DNA of 64,000 nucleotides. Origin: Thalassobacillus cyri. Lineage in GTDB: Bacteria; Bacillota; Bacilli; Bacillales; Halobacillaceae. The notes beneath the pieces were generated by a model. The model saw only the letters and a list, made by a program, of their open reading frames with translations. It was not told where the DNA came from and made no database searches. Below, piece by piece: positions 54,708 through 63,907 of this stretch. The DNA is taken from NCBI RefSeq assembly GCF_900107755.1, contig NZ_FNQR01000007.1, forward strand, positions 141,579-205,578, read 5' to 3'. How positions within the stretch are numbered: position 1 is the stretch's first letter; the number at the start of each line of letters is the position of its first letter. Both the position numbers and the translations under genes were made by a program.

Positions 54708-55916
54708 TTAATTATTAATTTTTTCTTTTACGGCTGGTAACTTACTTAATGCCTGCTCCAGGTCGGACCAAATGTCTTCCCATGCTTCCAATCCGACAGA
54801 AAGACGTATCATTTGATCAGTAATCCCCATTTTAAGCCTTTCCTCTTCTGGCACGACCGCATGTGTCATGGTAGCCGGATGCTGGATCAAACTTTCTGCG
54901 TCCCCAAGACTGACAGCAATCTGTATGAAAGATAACAGGTTCAGTAACTCTTGGGCATTCTCTTTACTTCCTTCGATTTCAAAAGAGATAAGCCCTCCTC
55001 CCTGCTTCATTTGCTTTTCCTTGATGGAATAGTCAGGATGGTTCGTATCACCTGGATAATATACCCGTTTAATCCCAGAATGCTTCTCCATCTCTTTGAA
55101 AATCCTTTCTGCATTAAAGGAATGGCGATCCATCCTTACTGGCAGTGTTTTCAACCCTCTAAGCAGGAGCCAGGCATCAAAGGGTGACATCACTCCGCCG
55201 ATATCCTTTTGAGTCGTCATGGCTACTTCGCTTAAAAATTCTTCTTTTGCCACAACAAGGCCAGCGATGACATCGCCGTGCCCGCCAATATATTTAGTAG
55301 CACTATGAATAACGATATCGCAGCCAAGCTCGAGAGGCCGCTGTAAATACGGAGTGGAAAACGTATTATCGACGACAACTGGTATATTGTATTCTTTTGC
55401 TATACGGGAAATCATCTCTAAATCCAGCAGGCGCATCGTTGGATTGATCGGTGTTTCAATATAAATGCAGGCAGTGTTCGGTTGAATTCTATTCCGTAAC
55501 TCCTCTTCTGTTTCCATTAAACTGAAATCACTTGTAATATTATATTTCTCTTTCATCATACTCAATAGTCCAAATGTACAACCGTATAACCCTTGTGAGC
55601 AAAGGATATGGTCATCTGCTTTTGTCAATGCTACCAGCACAGCTGATACAGCAGCCATCCCTGAGCTGAACGCAAGTCCCATTTCCCCGCCTTCCAGTTC
55701 AGCGATTTTTTCTTCGAGCGCACGAACAGTCGGATTTCCTAAACGAGAATATATATAGCCTTCTTCCTCCCCTGCAAACCTTCTTTCTCCTTGTTCCGCA
55801 GAATCAAAAGTGAAGGTAGACGTTTGGAAAATCGGCGTGGAAAGACTTCCTAAGTGTTGTTTTGAATCGTATCCAGCATGGATTACAGATGTTTCAAATC
55901 GTTTTGATTTGTTCAT
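54708..55916 (-). CDS. Methionine gamma-lyase (PLP trans-sulfuration family)
   Basis: A 402-residue PLP enzyme. YSRLGNPTVRALEEKIAELEGG binds phosphate from the neighbouring subunit; Lys208 in HSATKYIGGHGD carries PLP. The active-site loop reads GLYGCTFGL with Tyr111 and Cys113, and this cysteine is the feature that separates methionine gamma-lyases from cystathionine synthases and lyases. It would cleave methionine to methanethiol, ammonia and 2-oxobutyrate. GGGGAGAAG precedes the ATG. A consensus cre site overlaps the promoter, so glucose should repress it. Confidence 0.87.
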   Translation of the reverse strand: MNKSKRFETSVIHAGYDSKQHLGSLSTPIFQTSTFTFDSAEQGERRFAGEEEGYIYSRLGNPTVRALEEKIAELEGGEMGLAFSSGMAAVSAVLVALTKADDHILCSQGLYGCTFGLLSMMKEKYNITSDFSLMETEEELRNRIQPNTACIYIETPINPTMRLLDLEMISRIAKEYNIPVVVDNTFSTPYLQRPLELGCDIVIHSATKYIGGHGDVIAGLVVAKEEFLSEVAMTTQKDIGGVMSPFDAWLLLRGLKTLPVRMDRHSFNAERIFKEMEKHSGIKRVYYPGDTNHPDYSIKEKQMKQGGGLISFEIEGSKENAQELLNLLSFIQIAVSLGDAESLIQHPATMTHAVVPEEERLKMGITDQMIRLSVGLEAWEDIWSDLEQALSKLPAVKEKINN

Positions 55917-55957
55917 TTTTTTCTTCTCCCCTTTTTGAAAAATCTCCCTCTTCTTTT

Positions 55958-55995
55958 ATCATATGTGAAAATCTCCCTTTTTGAAAGCGTTTACA
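55958..55995 (-). promoter_or_regulatory. Promoter of the methionine gamma-lyase gene with overlapping CcpA cre site
   Basis: TTGAAAGCGTTTACA at 55981-55995 matches the cre consensus at every defined position. On the minus strand TTTCAA (part of cre) and TATGAT are 17 bases apart and may be the -35 and -10. CcpA binding would block this promoter. The site also lies 94 bases upstream of the divergent Rieske oxidoreductase gene. Confidence 0.72.
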
Positions 55996-56088
55996 ATAAA
56001 CTTATTTGATTTCTTCCCATCCCTTTTCACATGAAAAATAAACAGTTGGTAAACCTAAGTAGAAATGAAATCAATAGGAGGATTTCTT

Positions 56089-57666
56089 ATGAAAGAATCG
56101 AGAAAATGGGAACAACCTGAACCCCTATGGCGTGAAGATACCAAACTCAAGAAATTCGATCCCCTTGAAAAAGATGCTACTGCTGAAGTTGTCATTGTGG
56201 GGGGCGGAATTACAGGTATTACTACAGCTTACCTGCTGGCCAAAGAAGGTCGTGATGTAGCTCTGCTTGAGGGCAGTGAGTTATTGAATGGTACAACCGG
56301 ACATACAACAGCCAAAATCACCGCCCAGCATGATTTGATTTATTATGAATTGATGCAGCATTTTGGTAAAGAGGGAGCCCTGGCTTATTACAAAGCTAAT
56401 GATGAAGCGCTCCGTTTTATCAGAGGTACTGTAAAGCAGAACCAAATCGACTGCAACCTGCAAACCGAGGATGCCTGTATCTACTCTACTACCGACAACT
56501 ATACAAGAAAGCTGGACAAAGAGTATCAAGCCTACCAGGAACTGGGAATCCCTTGTGAATATAAGAATGAGGTCTCTATCGACGTCGATGTGCAACAAGC
56601 ATTGTATATGAAAGACCAGTCTCATTTCCATCCGCTGAAATATCTATCCTTTTTATTAGATGAATTTATTAAAAACGGCGGGAAGGTTTATGAAAATACT
56701 GTAGCGGTCGATGTTGAACGCGATCCGGAGTTATGTGTAGTGACTAAAGATGGCCATCGAGTGTCATGTGACAACATCGTTTCCTGCTCCCACTTCCCTT
56801 TTTATGATGGCACAGGATTCTATTTTGCACGCATGCATGCAGACCGTTCCTACGTAGTTGCGATCGAGCCAGAGCAGGAGTATGCCGGTGGAATGTATCT
56901 ATCTGTTGACCAGCCTGTCCGCTCGGTCAGAAAATCCTCTTACGAGGGGAAAGAAATCTTACTGATCGGCGGAGAAAGTCACCGTACAGGGGAAGGTGTG
57001 GATACTGATTTCCATTACCGGGCACTTGAAGAGTTCGCTTCGGAAACATTCGGGATCAAGAAGAAGCTCTTCCAATGGTCCGCCCAGGATTTGTTTACCC
57101 TGGATAAAGTTCCTTACATTGGACAAATAACGAAGAATAAAGACCATATTTATGTGGCGACCGGCTATAAAAAATGGGGGATGACTTCAGGAACAGCAGC
57201 GGCTTTGCTATTACGGGACCAGATTACCGGTAAGAAAAACCCTTACACTGAACTATTCAGCCCGTCCCGCTTCCAGGCAGACCCAAGCTTGAAGAAATTC
57301 TTCTCGAATAACCTGAATGTCGCCAGTCACCTTCTTGAAGGAAAATCAGAGCGAGTCGGTTTTAGTCACGAAGCACTGAAAAAAGGGGAAGGCGGTGTCA
57401 TTCAATACAATGGCGAGCGTGCCGGGGCCTATAAAGATGAAGACGGCCAGGTTTATCTTGTCGATACCACCTGTACGCACATGGGCTGTGAAGTCGAATG
57501 GAACAGCGGCGAACACAGCTGGGACTGTCCATGTCACGGGTCCCGCTTCTCCATTGAAGGGGACGTGATGGAAGGTCCGGCTAAACAGCCTTTGAAGCGC
57601 TTATCCATAGACAAGGATACCCAGGAAACCGATCAGCCGGAAAATGATATGCCAGAGCCTGTGTAA
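56089..57666 (+). CDS. FAD-dependent oxidoreductase with C-terminal Rieske [2Fe-2S] domain (YhfW-like)
   Basis: A 525-residue two-domain protein. The DAO-type FAD domain starts with VVIVGGGITGITTAYLLAKEG near 34. The C-terminal Rieske domain has cluster ligands Cys462 and His464 (CTHMGC) and Cys480 and His483 (CPCHGS). The same fusion occurs in B. subtilis YhfW. It probably oxidises an amine or amino-acid-like substrate and passes electrons through the iron-sulfur cluster; the substrate is unknown. ATG 56089 follows TAGGAGG. Confidence 0.9.
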   Translation: MKESRKWEQPEPLWREDTKLKKFDPLEKDATAEVVIVGGGITGITTAYLLAKEGRDVALLEGSELLNGTTGHTTAKITAQHDLIYYELMQHFGKEGALAYYKANDEALRFIRGTVKQNQIDCNLQTEDACIYSTTDNYTRKLDKEYQAYQELGIPCEYKNEVSIDVDVQQALYMKDQSHFHPLKYLSFLLDEFIKNGGKVYENTVAVDVERDPELCVVTKDGHRVSCDNIVSCSHFPFYDGTGFYFARMHADRSYVVAIEPEQEYAGGMYLSVDQPVRSVRKSSYEGKEILLIGGESHRTGEGVDTDFHYRALEEFASETFGIKKKLFQWSAQDLFTLDKVPYIGQITKNKDHIYVATGYKKWGMTSGTAAALLLRDQITGKKNPYTELFSPSRFQADPSLKKFFSNNLNVASHLLEGKSERVGFSHEALKKGEGGVIQYNGERAGAYKDEDGQVYLVDTTCTHMGCEVEWNSGEHSWDCPCHGSRFSIEGDVMEGPAKQPLKRLSIDKDTQETDQPENDMPEPV

Positions 57667-57673
57667 TGAAGCA

Positions 57674-57719
57674 GATAGCCAGAATCCTTAAAATGAAACA
57701 GGATTCTGGCTATCGTTTT
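57674..57719 (+). terminator. Intrinsic terminator after the Rieske oxidoreductase gene
   Basis: GATAGCCAGAATCC pairs with GGATTCTGGCTATC (14 bp), followed by GTTTTG. Confidence 0.85.
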
Positions 57720-57914
57720 GTCGGCGTATAGGAGACAAAGAGTGCAAATGACAATTTCAACAATTAGGGAGCCACTTCAAGAGATTTATAAGATTATATC
57801 AAGTATATGAGTATCTCACTCTCCCGGTAACCCTCACACAAAAATACCATTGCTTTACTATACTAAATTCCCTTATAGTGGTAAGATAATGAGCTGCTAA
57901 GGGGGTTGATCTAA

Positions 57915-58814
57915 ATGGAAGAAAATAAACTCGGCATTATCTATACAGGCGGGGCGTATGTCTTATGGGGATTCCTGCCTATTTATTGGAAGCTTGTCCA
58001 GGAAGTCCCACCGCTGGCTATCCTCGGCCACCGGATCGTCTGGTCGTTTGTTTTTATGACAGGTGTAGTCCTGATTTTACGCAAATGGTCAGCTTTCAAA
58101 GCGGAGGTACGGAGAACTTTAAAGAATAGAAAAAGCTCTCTGGGTATTACGTTTGCCTCGATTGCCATCAGTATCAATTGGCTGACATACATATGGGCGG
58201 TCAACACAGACCACGTCGTAGAAGCCAGCCTGGGATATTATATCAACCCTTTGGTCAGTATTTTGCTTGGCATGATTTTCTTCAAGGAGACCTTCACGCG
58301 ACCACAATGGTTAGCGTTCATGCTTGCTGTGGCGGGGGTTGCCTATATGACCATCAATTTCGGTTCAGTCCCATGGCTTGCCCTATTATTGGCGTTCAGC
58401 TTCGGAGTATACGGTCTATTGAAAAAAACGGTCGATTTGAATGCCATATTCGGTTTGGCCATTGAAACCTTGATTATGACTCCTATCGCAGCTATCTATC
58501 TGGTTAGCCTGCCTCAGGGAAACTGGGGAGAAATCCAGTGGATATCGCTGACGTCGTTGTTACTATTCGGAGCAGGTGTCGCTACTGCCATCCCACTATT
58601 GCTTTTTGCCGGCGGAGCGAAACGGATTCCTCTATCCATGGTAGGTTTCTTACAATATATAGCTCCTACGATCATGCTGCTTATCGGAGTATTTTTATAT
58701 AATGAACCATTCACTAAAGTTCATCTTGTTTCATTTTTATTGATATGGTCTGGTCTCTTGATTTACACTTATTCCAGGGTCAAGCGACTGCGTAAGTATG
58801 ATCAAGCCGCTTAG
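57915..58814 (+). CDS. rarD: EamA-family transporter RarD
   Basis: A 299-residue membrane protein with ten helices from two EamA halves. KLGIIYTGGAYVLWGFLPIYWKLVQEVPPLAILGHRIVWSF and NWLTYIWAVNTDHVVEASLGYYINPLVSILLGMIFFKE are RarD signatures, as is the late FLQYIAPTIMLLIGVFLYNEPF. RarD proteins are putative small-molecule exporters, substrate unconfirmed. AAGGGGGTT precedes ATG 57915. Confidence 0.93.
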   Translation: MEENKLGIIYTGGAYVLWGFLPIYWKLVQEVPPLAILGHRIVWSFVFMTGVVLILRKWSAFKAEVRRTLKNRKSSLGITFASIAISINWLTYIWAVNTDHVVEASLGYYINPLVSILLGMIFFKETFTRPQWLAFMLAVAGVAYMTINFGSVPWLALLLAFSFGVYGLLKKTVDLNAIFGLAIETLIMTPIAAIYLVSLPQGNWGEIQWISLTSLLLFGAGVATAIPLLLFAGGAKRIPLSMVGFLQYIAPTIMLLIGVFLYNEPFTKVHLVSFLLIWSGLLIYTYSRVKRLRKYDQAA

Positions 58815-58882
58815 CAATGCCCTCTGGTATTTGATATGGTAGGATGGAGTCAAGAACTTCTATTTAATGAAAGGGGCAATGA

Positions 58883-59263
58883 ATGATGGGGCTGTTAGAT
58901 GAATTAATGGGCAATGCTTCTGAAGTTGATATGAAGGACGTCGAAAAACAACTCGAGAAAGTAGTCACCGCTAATGAACGAATTGAGAAAGCATATAAAG
59001 TTTTAAGGGACATGATGATTTTCACGGATAAACGTATGATTCTAGTAGATAAGCAGGGAATGACAGGTAAGAAAATTGAGTTCCATTCGATTCCCTATAA
59101 ATCCATCACGCATTTCAGTGTGGAAACAGCCGGCACATTTGACCTTGATGCCGAATTGAAGATTTGGATTTCAAGTACCTCGGAACCGATATCGAAACAG
59201 TTCCGCAAAGATAAAAGCATCTATGATATCCAGCAAGCAATCGCAGAATATGTAACCCAATAA
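58883..59263 (+). CDS. Bacterial PH-domain protein (bPH_1 / YokE-like)
   Basis: A 126-residue cytosolic protein. An N-terminal helix (DMKDVEKQLEKVVTANERIEKAYK) leads into a pleckstrin-homology-like beta barrel: MMIFTDKRMILVDKQGMTGKKIEFHSIPYKSITHFSVETAG, the hallmark of the bPH_1 family. The C-terminal helix is DKSIYDIQQAIAEYV. Function is unknown; such proteins occur with membrane or stress genes. ATG 58883 and 58886 adjoin, after AAGGGG. Confidence 0.86.
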   Translation: MMGLLDELMGNASEVDMKDVEKQLEKVVTANERIEKAYKVLRDMMIFTDKRMILVDKQGMTGKKIEFHSIPYKSITHFSVETAGTFDLDAELKIWISSTSEPISKQFRKDKSIYDIQQAIAEYVTQ

Positions 59264-59265
59264 AG

Positions 59266-59294
59266 AAAGCACAGGAGCATATCCTGTGCTTTTT
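59266..59294. terminator. Bidirectional terminator
   Basis: AAAGCACAGGA pairs with TCCTGTGCTTT between the convergent PH-domain and 59295 genes. Confidence 0.87.
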
Positions 59295-59747
59295 CTATGT
59301 CTGCTCTACTTCTATAATTTCATCCAGTACAGGATAAGCGGCTTCTATTCCTTTTTCCGCCACCAGACAAGCAACCCCGAGTGGAGTCTGCCAAAAAGAA
59401 TCAGGAATCTGCGGAGTTTTCAGGCCTGCCGGCTTGAATAATGACCTGTGAATTCTTTGCACATGCTGCTGGGTGAGCTGCCTGTCCTCCATCCGCTCTC
59501 CTCTTGCTATCAAGAATACATAGCGCATTGATTGGAAAAGGTTGTCACCTGGCATGAAGGTATATTCTTTGAATAACTTCAATTGTTTTACTACATCTTC
59601 TTTCAATCCATTCCTTGCCTGTAAATCGTCCAGATGGGCAAGCAGATGACTATAAACTTGCTGGAAAACCCTTCTTTTTTCTTCCTGCATGACTTTATCC
59701 GTATAAATTTCCTGCATTTTTTCATACGCTGAATCTTTGGTCCACAT
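59295..59747 (-). CDS. Uncharacterised helical protein, 150 residues
   Basis: A cytosolic, predicted mostly helical protein, MWTKDSAYEKMQEIYTDKVMQ at the start, with charged helices and a hydrophobic C-terminal part ending FWQTPLGVACLVAEKGIEAAYPVLDEIIEVEQT. No signal peptide, membrane segment or cysteine motif. AAAGGGAGGTCGACTGA precedes ATG 59747. I do not recognise a family. Codon use looks like its neighbours, and a terminator follows it, so it is a genuine gene. Confidence 0.75.
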   Translation of the reverse strand: MWTKDSAYEKMQEIYTDKVMQEEKRRVFQQVYSHLLAHLDDLQARNGLKEDVVKQLKLFKEYTFMPGDNLFQSMRYVFLIARGERMEDRQLTQQHVQRIHRSLFKPAGLKTPQIPDSFWQTPLGVACLVAEKGIEAAYPVLDEIIEVEQT

Positions 59748-59820
59748 ATTCAGTCGACCTCCCTTTCCCTAATTTGCAGCTTTTCTATCTTTATATTAAC
59801 ATTATTTTCCGACTATAAAG

Positions 59821-59853
59821 AAGGATCACCCTTCTTGAATTTGGGCGATCCTT
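59821..59853 (-). terminator. Terminator after the alkaline phosphatase gene
   Basis: AAGGATCACCC pairs with GGGCGATCCTT (one mismatch); the U-run on the minus strand is weak. Confidence 0.68.
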
Positions 59854-59869
59854 CTACTATTTTCATAGA

Positions 59870-61369
59870 TTATTCATGTCCATTCCCTTTTCCTTTTTCA
59901 TGCCCTTTACCATTACTATTTTCGTGACCTTCACCTGTTTCTTTCTCGGGCTTTACGGAATTGGCAATCAAGTTGATAATCTCTGTATTGTCCAATACCC
60001 CTTCAAAGTCTTTGCTTCCTGCACCCGTAGCAAACACCGGCACCATATTACCTGTATGGCCGCCTGTATCGCTTTCAGCACGAATATCGGTATCTACTGC
60101 ACCGACTTTATAATGATCAGCAATCACGGAGCCTATTTCCCAACCGACACGGTAAGCTGCATAAACTTCCCCATCATTGTCTTTCACATTTGAAAGGAAC
60201 TCATCAACCTCTTGATCTGTTAAGTCGATAGCAGCATGTTCGCTGAATACCTGTTTTACACTTTCAACTGTGAATGTCCCTGACGATTCATCTTTCTCGA
60301 GCTGCTGTGCCATGTATTCCGGAGAAACTTCGATATTTTTCAATGCCTCCATATCCATTGGTTCAGTCGCTGACATCCCCATTGTCTCGTGGTCAGCCAA
60401 AACAACAACCAATGTGTCCTCACGTTCTTCTGACCACTTCACCACTTGTTCAACGGTACGATCGAATTCCATTGTCTCCTGCCATACCCCAGTCGCGTCA
60501 GCAGCATGGGCAGCATGGTCAATACGAGCACCTTCCACCATCAGGAAGAAGCCATCTTCATCCTGCGATAGTACATCCAAAGCTTTGTTCGTCATGGTTT
60601 CTAAGGTTGGCTCCTCACTGTTCAGCTCATCACGGTCAGTCTTATAGCTCATGTAAGATTCGTTGAACAAACCTAGTAATTTATCTGGTGTTCCTGCTGC
60701 TTCAAGGCTGCTTTCATCGGTGACATATTCATAACCTTTTGATTGGAAGTCATCGATCAGTCCGTTTCCTTCCTGGCGGGCAGCACTAAAGTAATTCTTA
60801 CCACCGCCCAGTAATACATCATACTCGTTTGCAAGCATTTGCCGCGCAATCTCCTCCTGGCCTGACCATCTGTCCGCAGCGCTGCCACCAAAAGCCGCTG
60901 GTGTAGCATCTGTTACTGTATTCGTTGAAATGAGGCCTACTTTTTTGCCAGCATCTTGATATAAATCTAATATACTATCAACCTCTTCTCCAGCAGCATC
61001 TACACCGATGCCCCCGTTATAAGTTTTATTTCCAGTAGCAATTGCTGTACCGGCTGCGGCCGAATCAGTAACAAAGTTGTCAGCCGAATATGTACGCAGC
61101 AAGCCTACATTTTCTAAAGATTCCATGTAAAGCTCTTCGTTTTTCCCACCTTCCAGCAACCTGGCAATTTCCATCTGCCCTAAACCCATGCCGTCTCCAA
61201 CCATGACAATGACATTCTTAGGAGAATTCTTATTTACCTCTACTTGTTCTTTTTCTTCACTATCTGCTGTAATCGAAAAAGGAAGTGTGTCAGAAGCAAA
61301 CCCGAGAGCGCTTCCAGAAATGATGATACCTGTTATTATAACAGCTGATAATTTCTTCTTGATCGACAT
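59870..61369 (-). CDS. Alkaline phosphatase (PhoA/PhoB family), secreted
   Basis: A 499-residue secreted phosphomonoesterase. Signal peptide about 1-26. Metal ligand Asp59 lies in VMVGDGMGLGQ, nucleophile Ser103 in VTDSAAAGTAIATG. Further ligands are in GARIDHAAHA, VLADHETMGMSATE and GGHTGNMVPVFATG. After about 475 a low-complexity tail rich in Gly, His, Asn, Lys and Glu (GHENSNGKGHEKGKGNGHE) follows, unusual for the family and possibly metal binding or surface attached. GGAGGGGATATT precedes ATG 61369. No Pho box was identified. Confidence 0.95.
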   Translation of the reverse strand: MSIKKKLSAVIITGIIISGSALGFASDTLPFSITADSEEKEQVEVNKNSPKNVIVMVGDGMGLGQMEIARLLEGGKNEELYMESLENVGLLRTYSADNFVTDSAAAGTAIATGNKTYNGGIGVDAAGEEVDSILDLYQDAGKKVGLISTNTVTDATPAAFGGSAADRWSGQEEIARQMLANEYDVLLGGGKNYFSAARQEGNGLIDDFQSKGYEYVTDESSLEAAGTPDKLLGLFNESYMSYKTDRDELNSEEPTLETMTNKALDVLSQDEDGFFLMVEGARIDHAAHAADATGVWQETMEFDRTVEQVVKWSEEREDTLVVVLADHETMGMSATEPMDMEALKNIEVSPEYMAQQLEKDESSGTFTVESVKQVFSEHAAIDLTDQEVDEFLSNVKDNDGEVYAAYRVGWEIGSVIADHYKVGAVDTDIRAESDTGGHTGNMVPVFATGAGSKDFEGVLDNTEIINLIANSVKPEKETGEGHENSNGKGHEKGKGNGHE

Positions 61370-61529
61370 AATATCCCCTCCACTTGGATTTTTTGTAAAA
61401 TTTTGAATGTAAATTCAGTGTAAATAATAGGTAATAGAATCGTCAACAATGGCCCCTTGAAACTGAAACATAACTCTAAAAACACTACCTATTTACTAGA
61501 ATGCCAACTTTTCAATCTACGAATAACAC

Positions 61530-61560
61530 AAAAAAGTCCCTTCACTTGAAAGGACTTTTT
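61530..61560 (-). terminator. Intrinsic terminator after the FAD oxidoreductase gene
   Basis: AAAAAGTCC(C)TT pairs with AAAGGACTTTTT, U-rich in both directions. Confidence 0.85.
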
Positions 61561-61568
61561 AGTATAAA

Positions 61569-62789
61569 TTATTCATCAGTCATCATGCTTTCCGCTTCCT
61601 GCTTAATCGCTTGCCATAAAATCGGCGTATCTTTTGAGTGATGTTCCAGTAATTCAGGAAGATGTGGGGTGATTTTGTTCCAGACAATCGGGTTTGCAGC
61701 CATGGTATTCATATAAGCTGTTTCCTTTGATGACCAGGGCCGGAGCGATTGTATGTAATCCAGGGTCAATTCGTAAGAAGGCATTAACTGTTGATCCCGA
61801 TTTTGATGGAACTCACTCATCACTTTGTCCCAATCAGCTCCGCCACTATATTGTTCGATCGCATCCGCTAATAAGAATGACTGCAGGAAGGCGTCGTTGA
61901 TGCCAAGACCTGTGCTCGGATCCTTACTATGACCTGCATCTCCTATTAGTGCCCATCCTTTACCAAAAGGAGTCCGGAAAAAGTTTTCGACCCCTGCACT
62001 TCCGGTTAGACGTCCCTCCAATTTAGCATGCTTCATTCTATTATCCATTCGATAAAATTGCTGGTAGTGATATTCAAACATTTTCTGCGGCTTACCGGCA
62101 AATGCTTTGAATTCATCCGGGTGTATCTCTAAACCAAGACAATCTCTCCCGTGTTCCATCGGAAACAAAAACCCGATTCTACCGTCCTGGAGAAAAATTT
62201 CTGTAGCAGGCTCCTCCAGCGGTTCTATCCCTTGATAATATCCGTAAAATACCGGTCTAAGGGCTGGAAGTTCGTTATACTTTTCAGCACCCACCCATTC
62301 GGCTATTTTTGACCGCATCCCATCTGCCCCTACTACAATAGGAGCATGAATGTTTTCTCTTCTCCCACTTTCACCGACAACTTCCACGCCAAAAACCCGG
62401 ACTGAGTTCCAAACGAGCCCGGTAACCCGAGTCTGTTCCCTCAACGCTACTGTCGGATTATCCAGCGCCTGTTTAATCAGGATATAATCGAGAAAATCCC
62501 GTTTAGGAGCCAGCGTATATGCTGTCCGTGGGCCTTCGACCAAACTGTCCTTTATGTAGGTCCGCATTCTTGTTATTTTTCTCAGTCCACCCTTTTCCAC
62601 ATCTTCCAATACACCCAATTGTCTTAAATAGTCAAGATGTGACAAGTGGTGGGTAGATAGTGTATCACTGGGAAATGATGCTTTATCGATCAATAACACC
62701 TTTTTCCCCTGTCTGCCTAATAATATCGCAAGACTCGCTCCCGATGCTCTTGCTCCTACAATGATGACATCATAGTCAGCTTGGTTCAT
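61569..62789 (-). CDS. FAD-dependent oxidoreductase, geranylgeranyl reductase/monooxygenase-like
   Basis: A 406-residue flavoprotein. The Rossmann motif is DVIIVGARASGASLAILLGRQGKKVLLIDK, with GARASG in place of GxGxxG. The DG motif PIVVGADGMRSKIAEWVG and the GD motif GWALIGDAGHSKDPSTGLGINDAF place it in the p-hydroxybenzoate hydroxylase/geranylgeranyl reductase superfamily. The substrate is unknown. ATG 62789 follows AAAGGCGGGATAGG; the longer upstream frame is unsupported. Single gene. Confidence 0.87.
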   Translation of the reverse strand: MNQADYDVIIVGARASGASLAILLGRQGKKVLLIDKASFPSDTLSTHHLSHLDYLRQLGVLEDVEKGGLRKITRMRTYIKDSLVEGPRTAYTLAPKRDFLDYILIKQALDNPTVALREQTRVTGLVWNSVRVFGVEVVGESGRRENIHAPIVVGADGMRSKIAEWVGAEKYNELPALRPVFYGYYQGIEPLEEPATEIFLQDGRIGFLFPMEHGRDCLGLEIHPDEFKAFAGKPQKMFEYHYQQFYRMDNRMKHAKLEGRLTGSAGVENFFRTPFGKGWALIGDAGHSKDPSTGLGINDAFLQSFLLADAIEQYSGGADWDKVMSEFHQNRDQQLMPSYELTLDYIQSLRPWSSKETAYMNTMAANPIVWNKITPHLPELLEHHSKDTPILWQAIKQEAESMMTDE

Positions 62790-62942
62790 CCTATCCCGCC
62801 TTTTCACCATTAATCTTATTTAAGGATAGGTGAATTTGAAGACTTTCGCTATTAGAAAAACTTGCTTGTCGCCAATTATTTATGACTTAGTATTTCTTAT
62901 AATTTTATTTTTAACAAAGTTATACTTTCTTGAAGTACTAAA

Positions 62943-62971
62943 CAACCTCCGCAATTTACAGATGCGGAGGC
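62943..62971 (-). terminator. Terminator after the DUF2188 gene
   Basis: CAACCTCCGCA pairs with TGCGGAGGCTTG, followed on the minus strand by TTTAG. Confidence 0.72.
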
Positions 62972-62979
62972 TTGTCGTA

Positions 62980-63177
62980 TTAATACGTTCTCTCTTCGAT
63001 TACTTCCTTATATTCATCCTGAATGGATAATTTACTTGGCTTATTTTCTTGCGCCATTTGTTCTGCTTTTTCAATGGCTACCGATTTTTCATCGTATAAA
63101 TCTGTCGGAGCTGTATCCTCAATTTTTACAAACCAGCCTGTTACATCTTTGTTAGGTTCTACACTATATTGTTTCAT
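62980..63177 (-). CDS. DUF2188-family small protein
   Basis: A 65-residue protein: MKQYSVEPNKDVTGWFVKIEDTAPTDLYDEKSVAIEKAEQMAQENKPSKL, then a charged end. The pattern of strand, Trp-Val-Lys, then a helix KSVAIEKAEQMAQEN fits DUF2188, a small family of unknown role that resembles dsRNA-binding or stress proteins. ATG 63177 follows GAGGAGTG; the extra upstream codons run over the ribosome binding site. Confidence 0.78.
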   Translation of the reverse strand: MKQYSVEPNKDVTGWFVKIEDTAPTDLYDEKSVAIEKAEQMAQENKPSKLSIQDEYKEVIEERTY

Positions 63178-63262
63178 GTTATACACTCCTCTTCCTTCGT
63201 TCTTGCTACCTATGTTCCCGCTTTGTTCTTCTGTAAAACATCACCAGCTTTATCTGAAAATA

Positions 63263-63635
63263 TAGGCTCTGTTAAACGTTGTTGTCGATTTTCCATAACA
63301 ATCTCAATTCAATTATATGGCTGAAAAGCCGAAGACTTGATTTCGAGATACTCTGGGTCCGATGCCGAGTCAAGCTGAAGGGAGGGTGAAAAACGATTCG
63401 CTTTCCAGCTTTATCGCCTAGACACTCGCGACATAAGCAGTCCATCAACGGGAAGAAAGAGCCCTTCCCTTTTGCTGTTCTGCTTATGCGTGTCGTGTCT
63501 CCCAAGGCGATTACGCATTCATTTCTTTCCTATGGGGGAACTGGCAAGCCTCCTCTAGCTAAAGCTCTGTGGGGTCTTGCCTCGCTCCTTCTCCCACGGG
63601 AGTCTCACCGTTTCCCCGCCACCCTATCCATTTTT
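63263..63635 (+). repeat. B-type dispersed repeat with A-type ends, copy 4
   Basis: Opens TAGGCTCTGTTAAACG with flank GAAGACTTGATTTCGAGAT as in copy 2, then ACGATTCGCTTTCCAG, the 99-base core, the segment GCATTCATTTCTTTCC, and closes with GGGAGTCTCACCGTTTCCCC as in A units. The continuous copy shows that the B core sits inside A-type ends. No gene is supported between 63178 and 63958; ORFs at 63272-63505 are spurious. Confidence 0.85.
63413..63511 (+). repeat. 99-base hairpin core of the B-type repeat, copy 4
   Basis: Identical to the core at 9918-10016. Confidence 0.9.
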
Positions 63636-63782
63636 TGATGTAACCCTACGTTGTAAGAAAATATCTTCTACATTCACTGAATGACAAGGCCCAATGAATC
63701 AGCAAACAAGCCCTTTTTGTAGCTGTTACTATGTTTGAATGATTCTGCTTACCGATGTTTCCGTTTCTCTTATAAACGCAAG

Positions 63783-63907
63783 GAGGTCCGGGAAATTGCG
63801 AGACTCCTCGAAAATGCTACGCATTTTCTTCGTGCGGTGTTTTTTCAAGAAGCTTATTCAAAGACCTATGGGAGGAACATGAGCGGTGAGATCCCGCAAA
63901 GGCGAAG
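63783..63907 (-). repeat. A-type repeat interrupted by an IS element
   Basis: Begins AGGAGGTCCGGGAAATTGCG and GAGACTCCTCGAAAATGCTACG as in the long A unit, then shortens and reads GAGCGGTGAGATCCCGCAAAGGCGAAG. The other end of the A unit is missing because the IS left end starts here. Confidence 0.75.
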
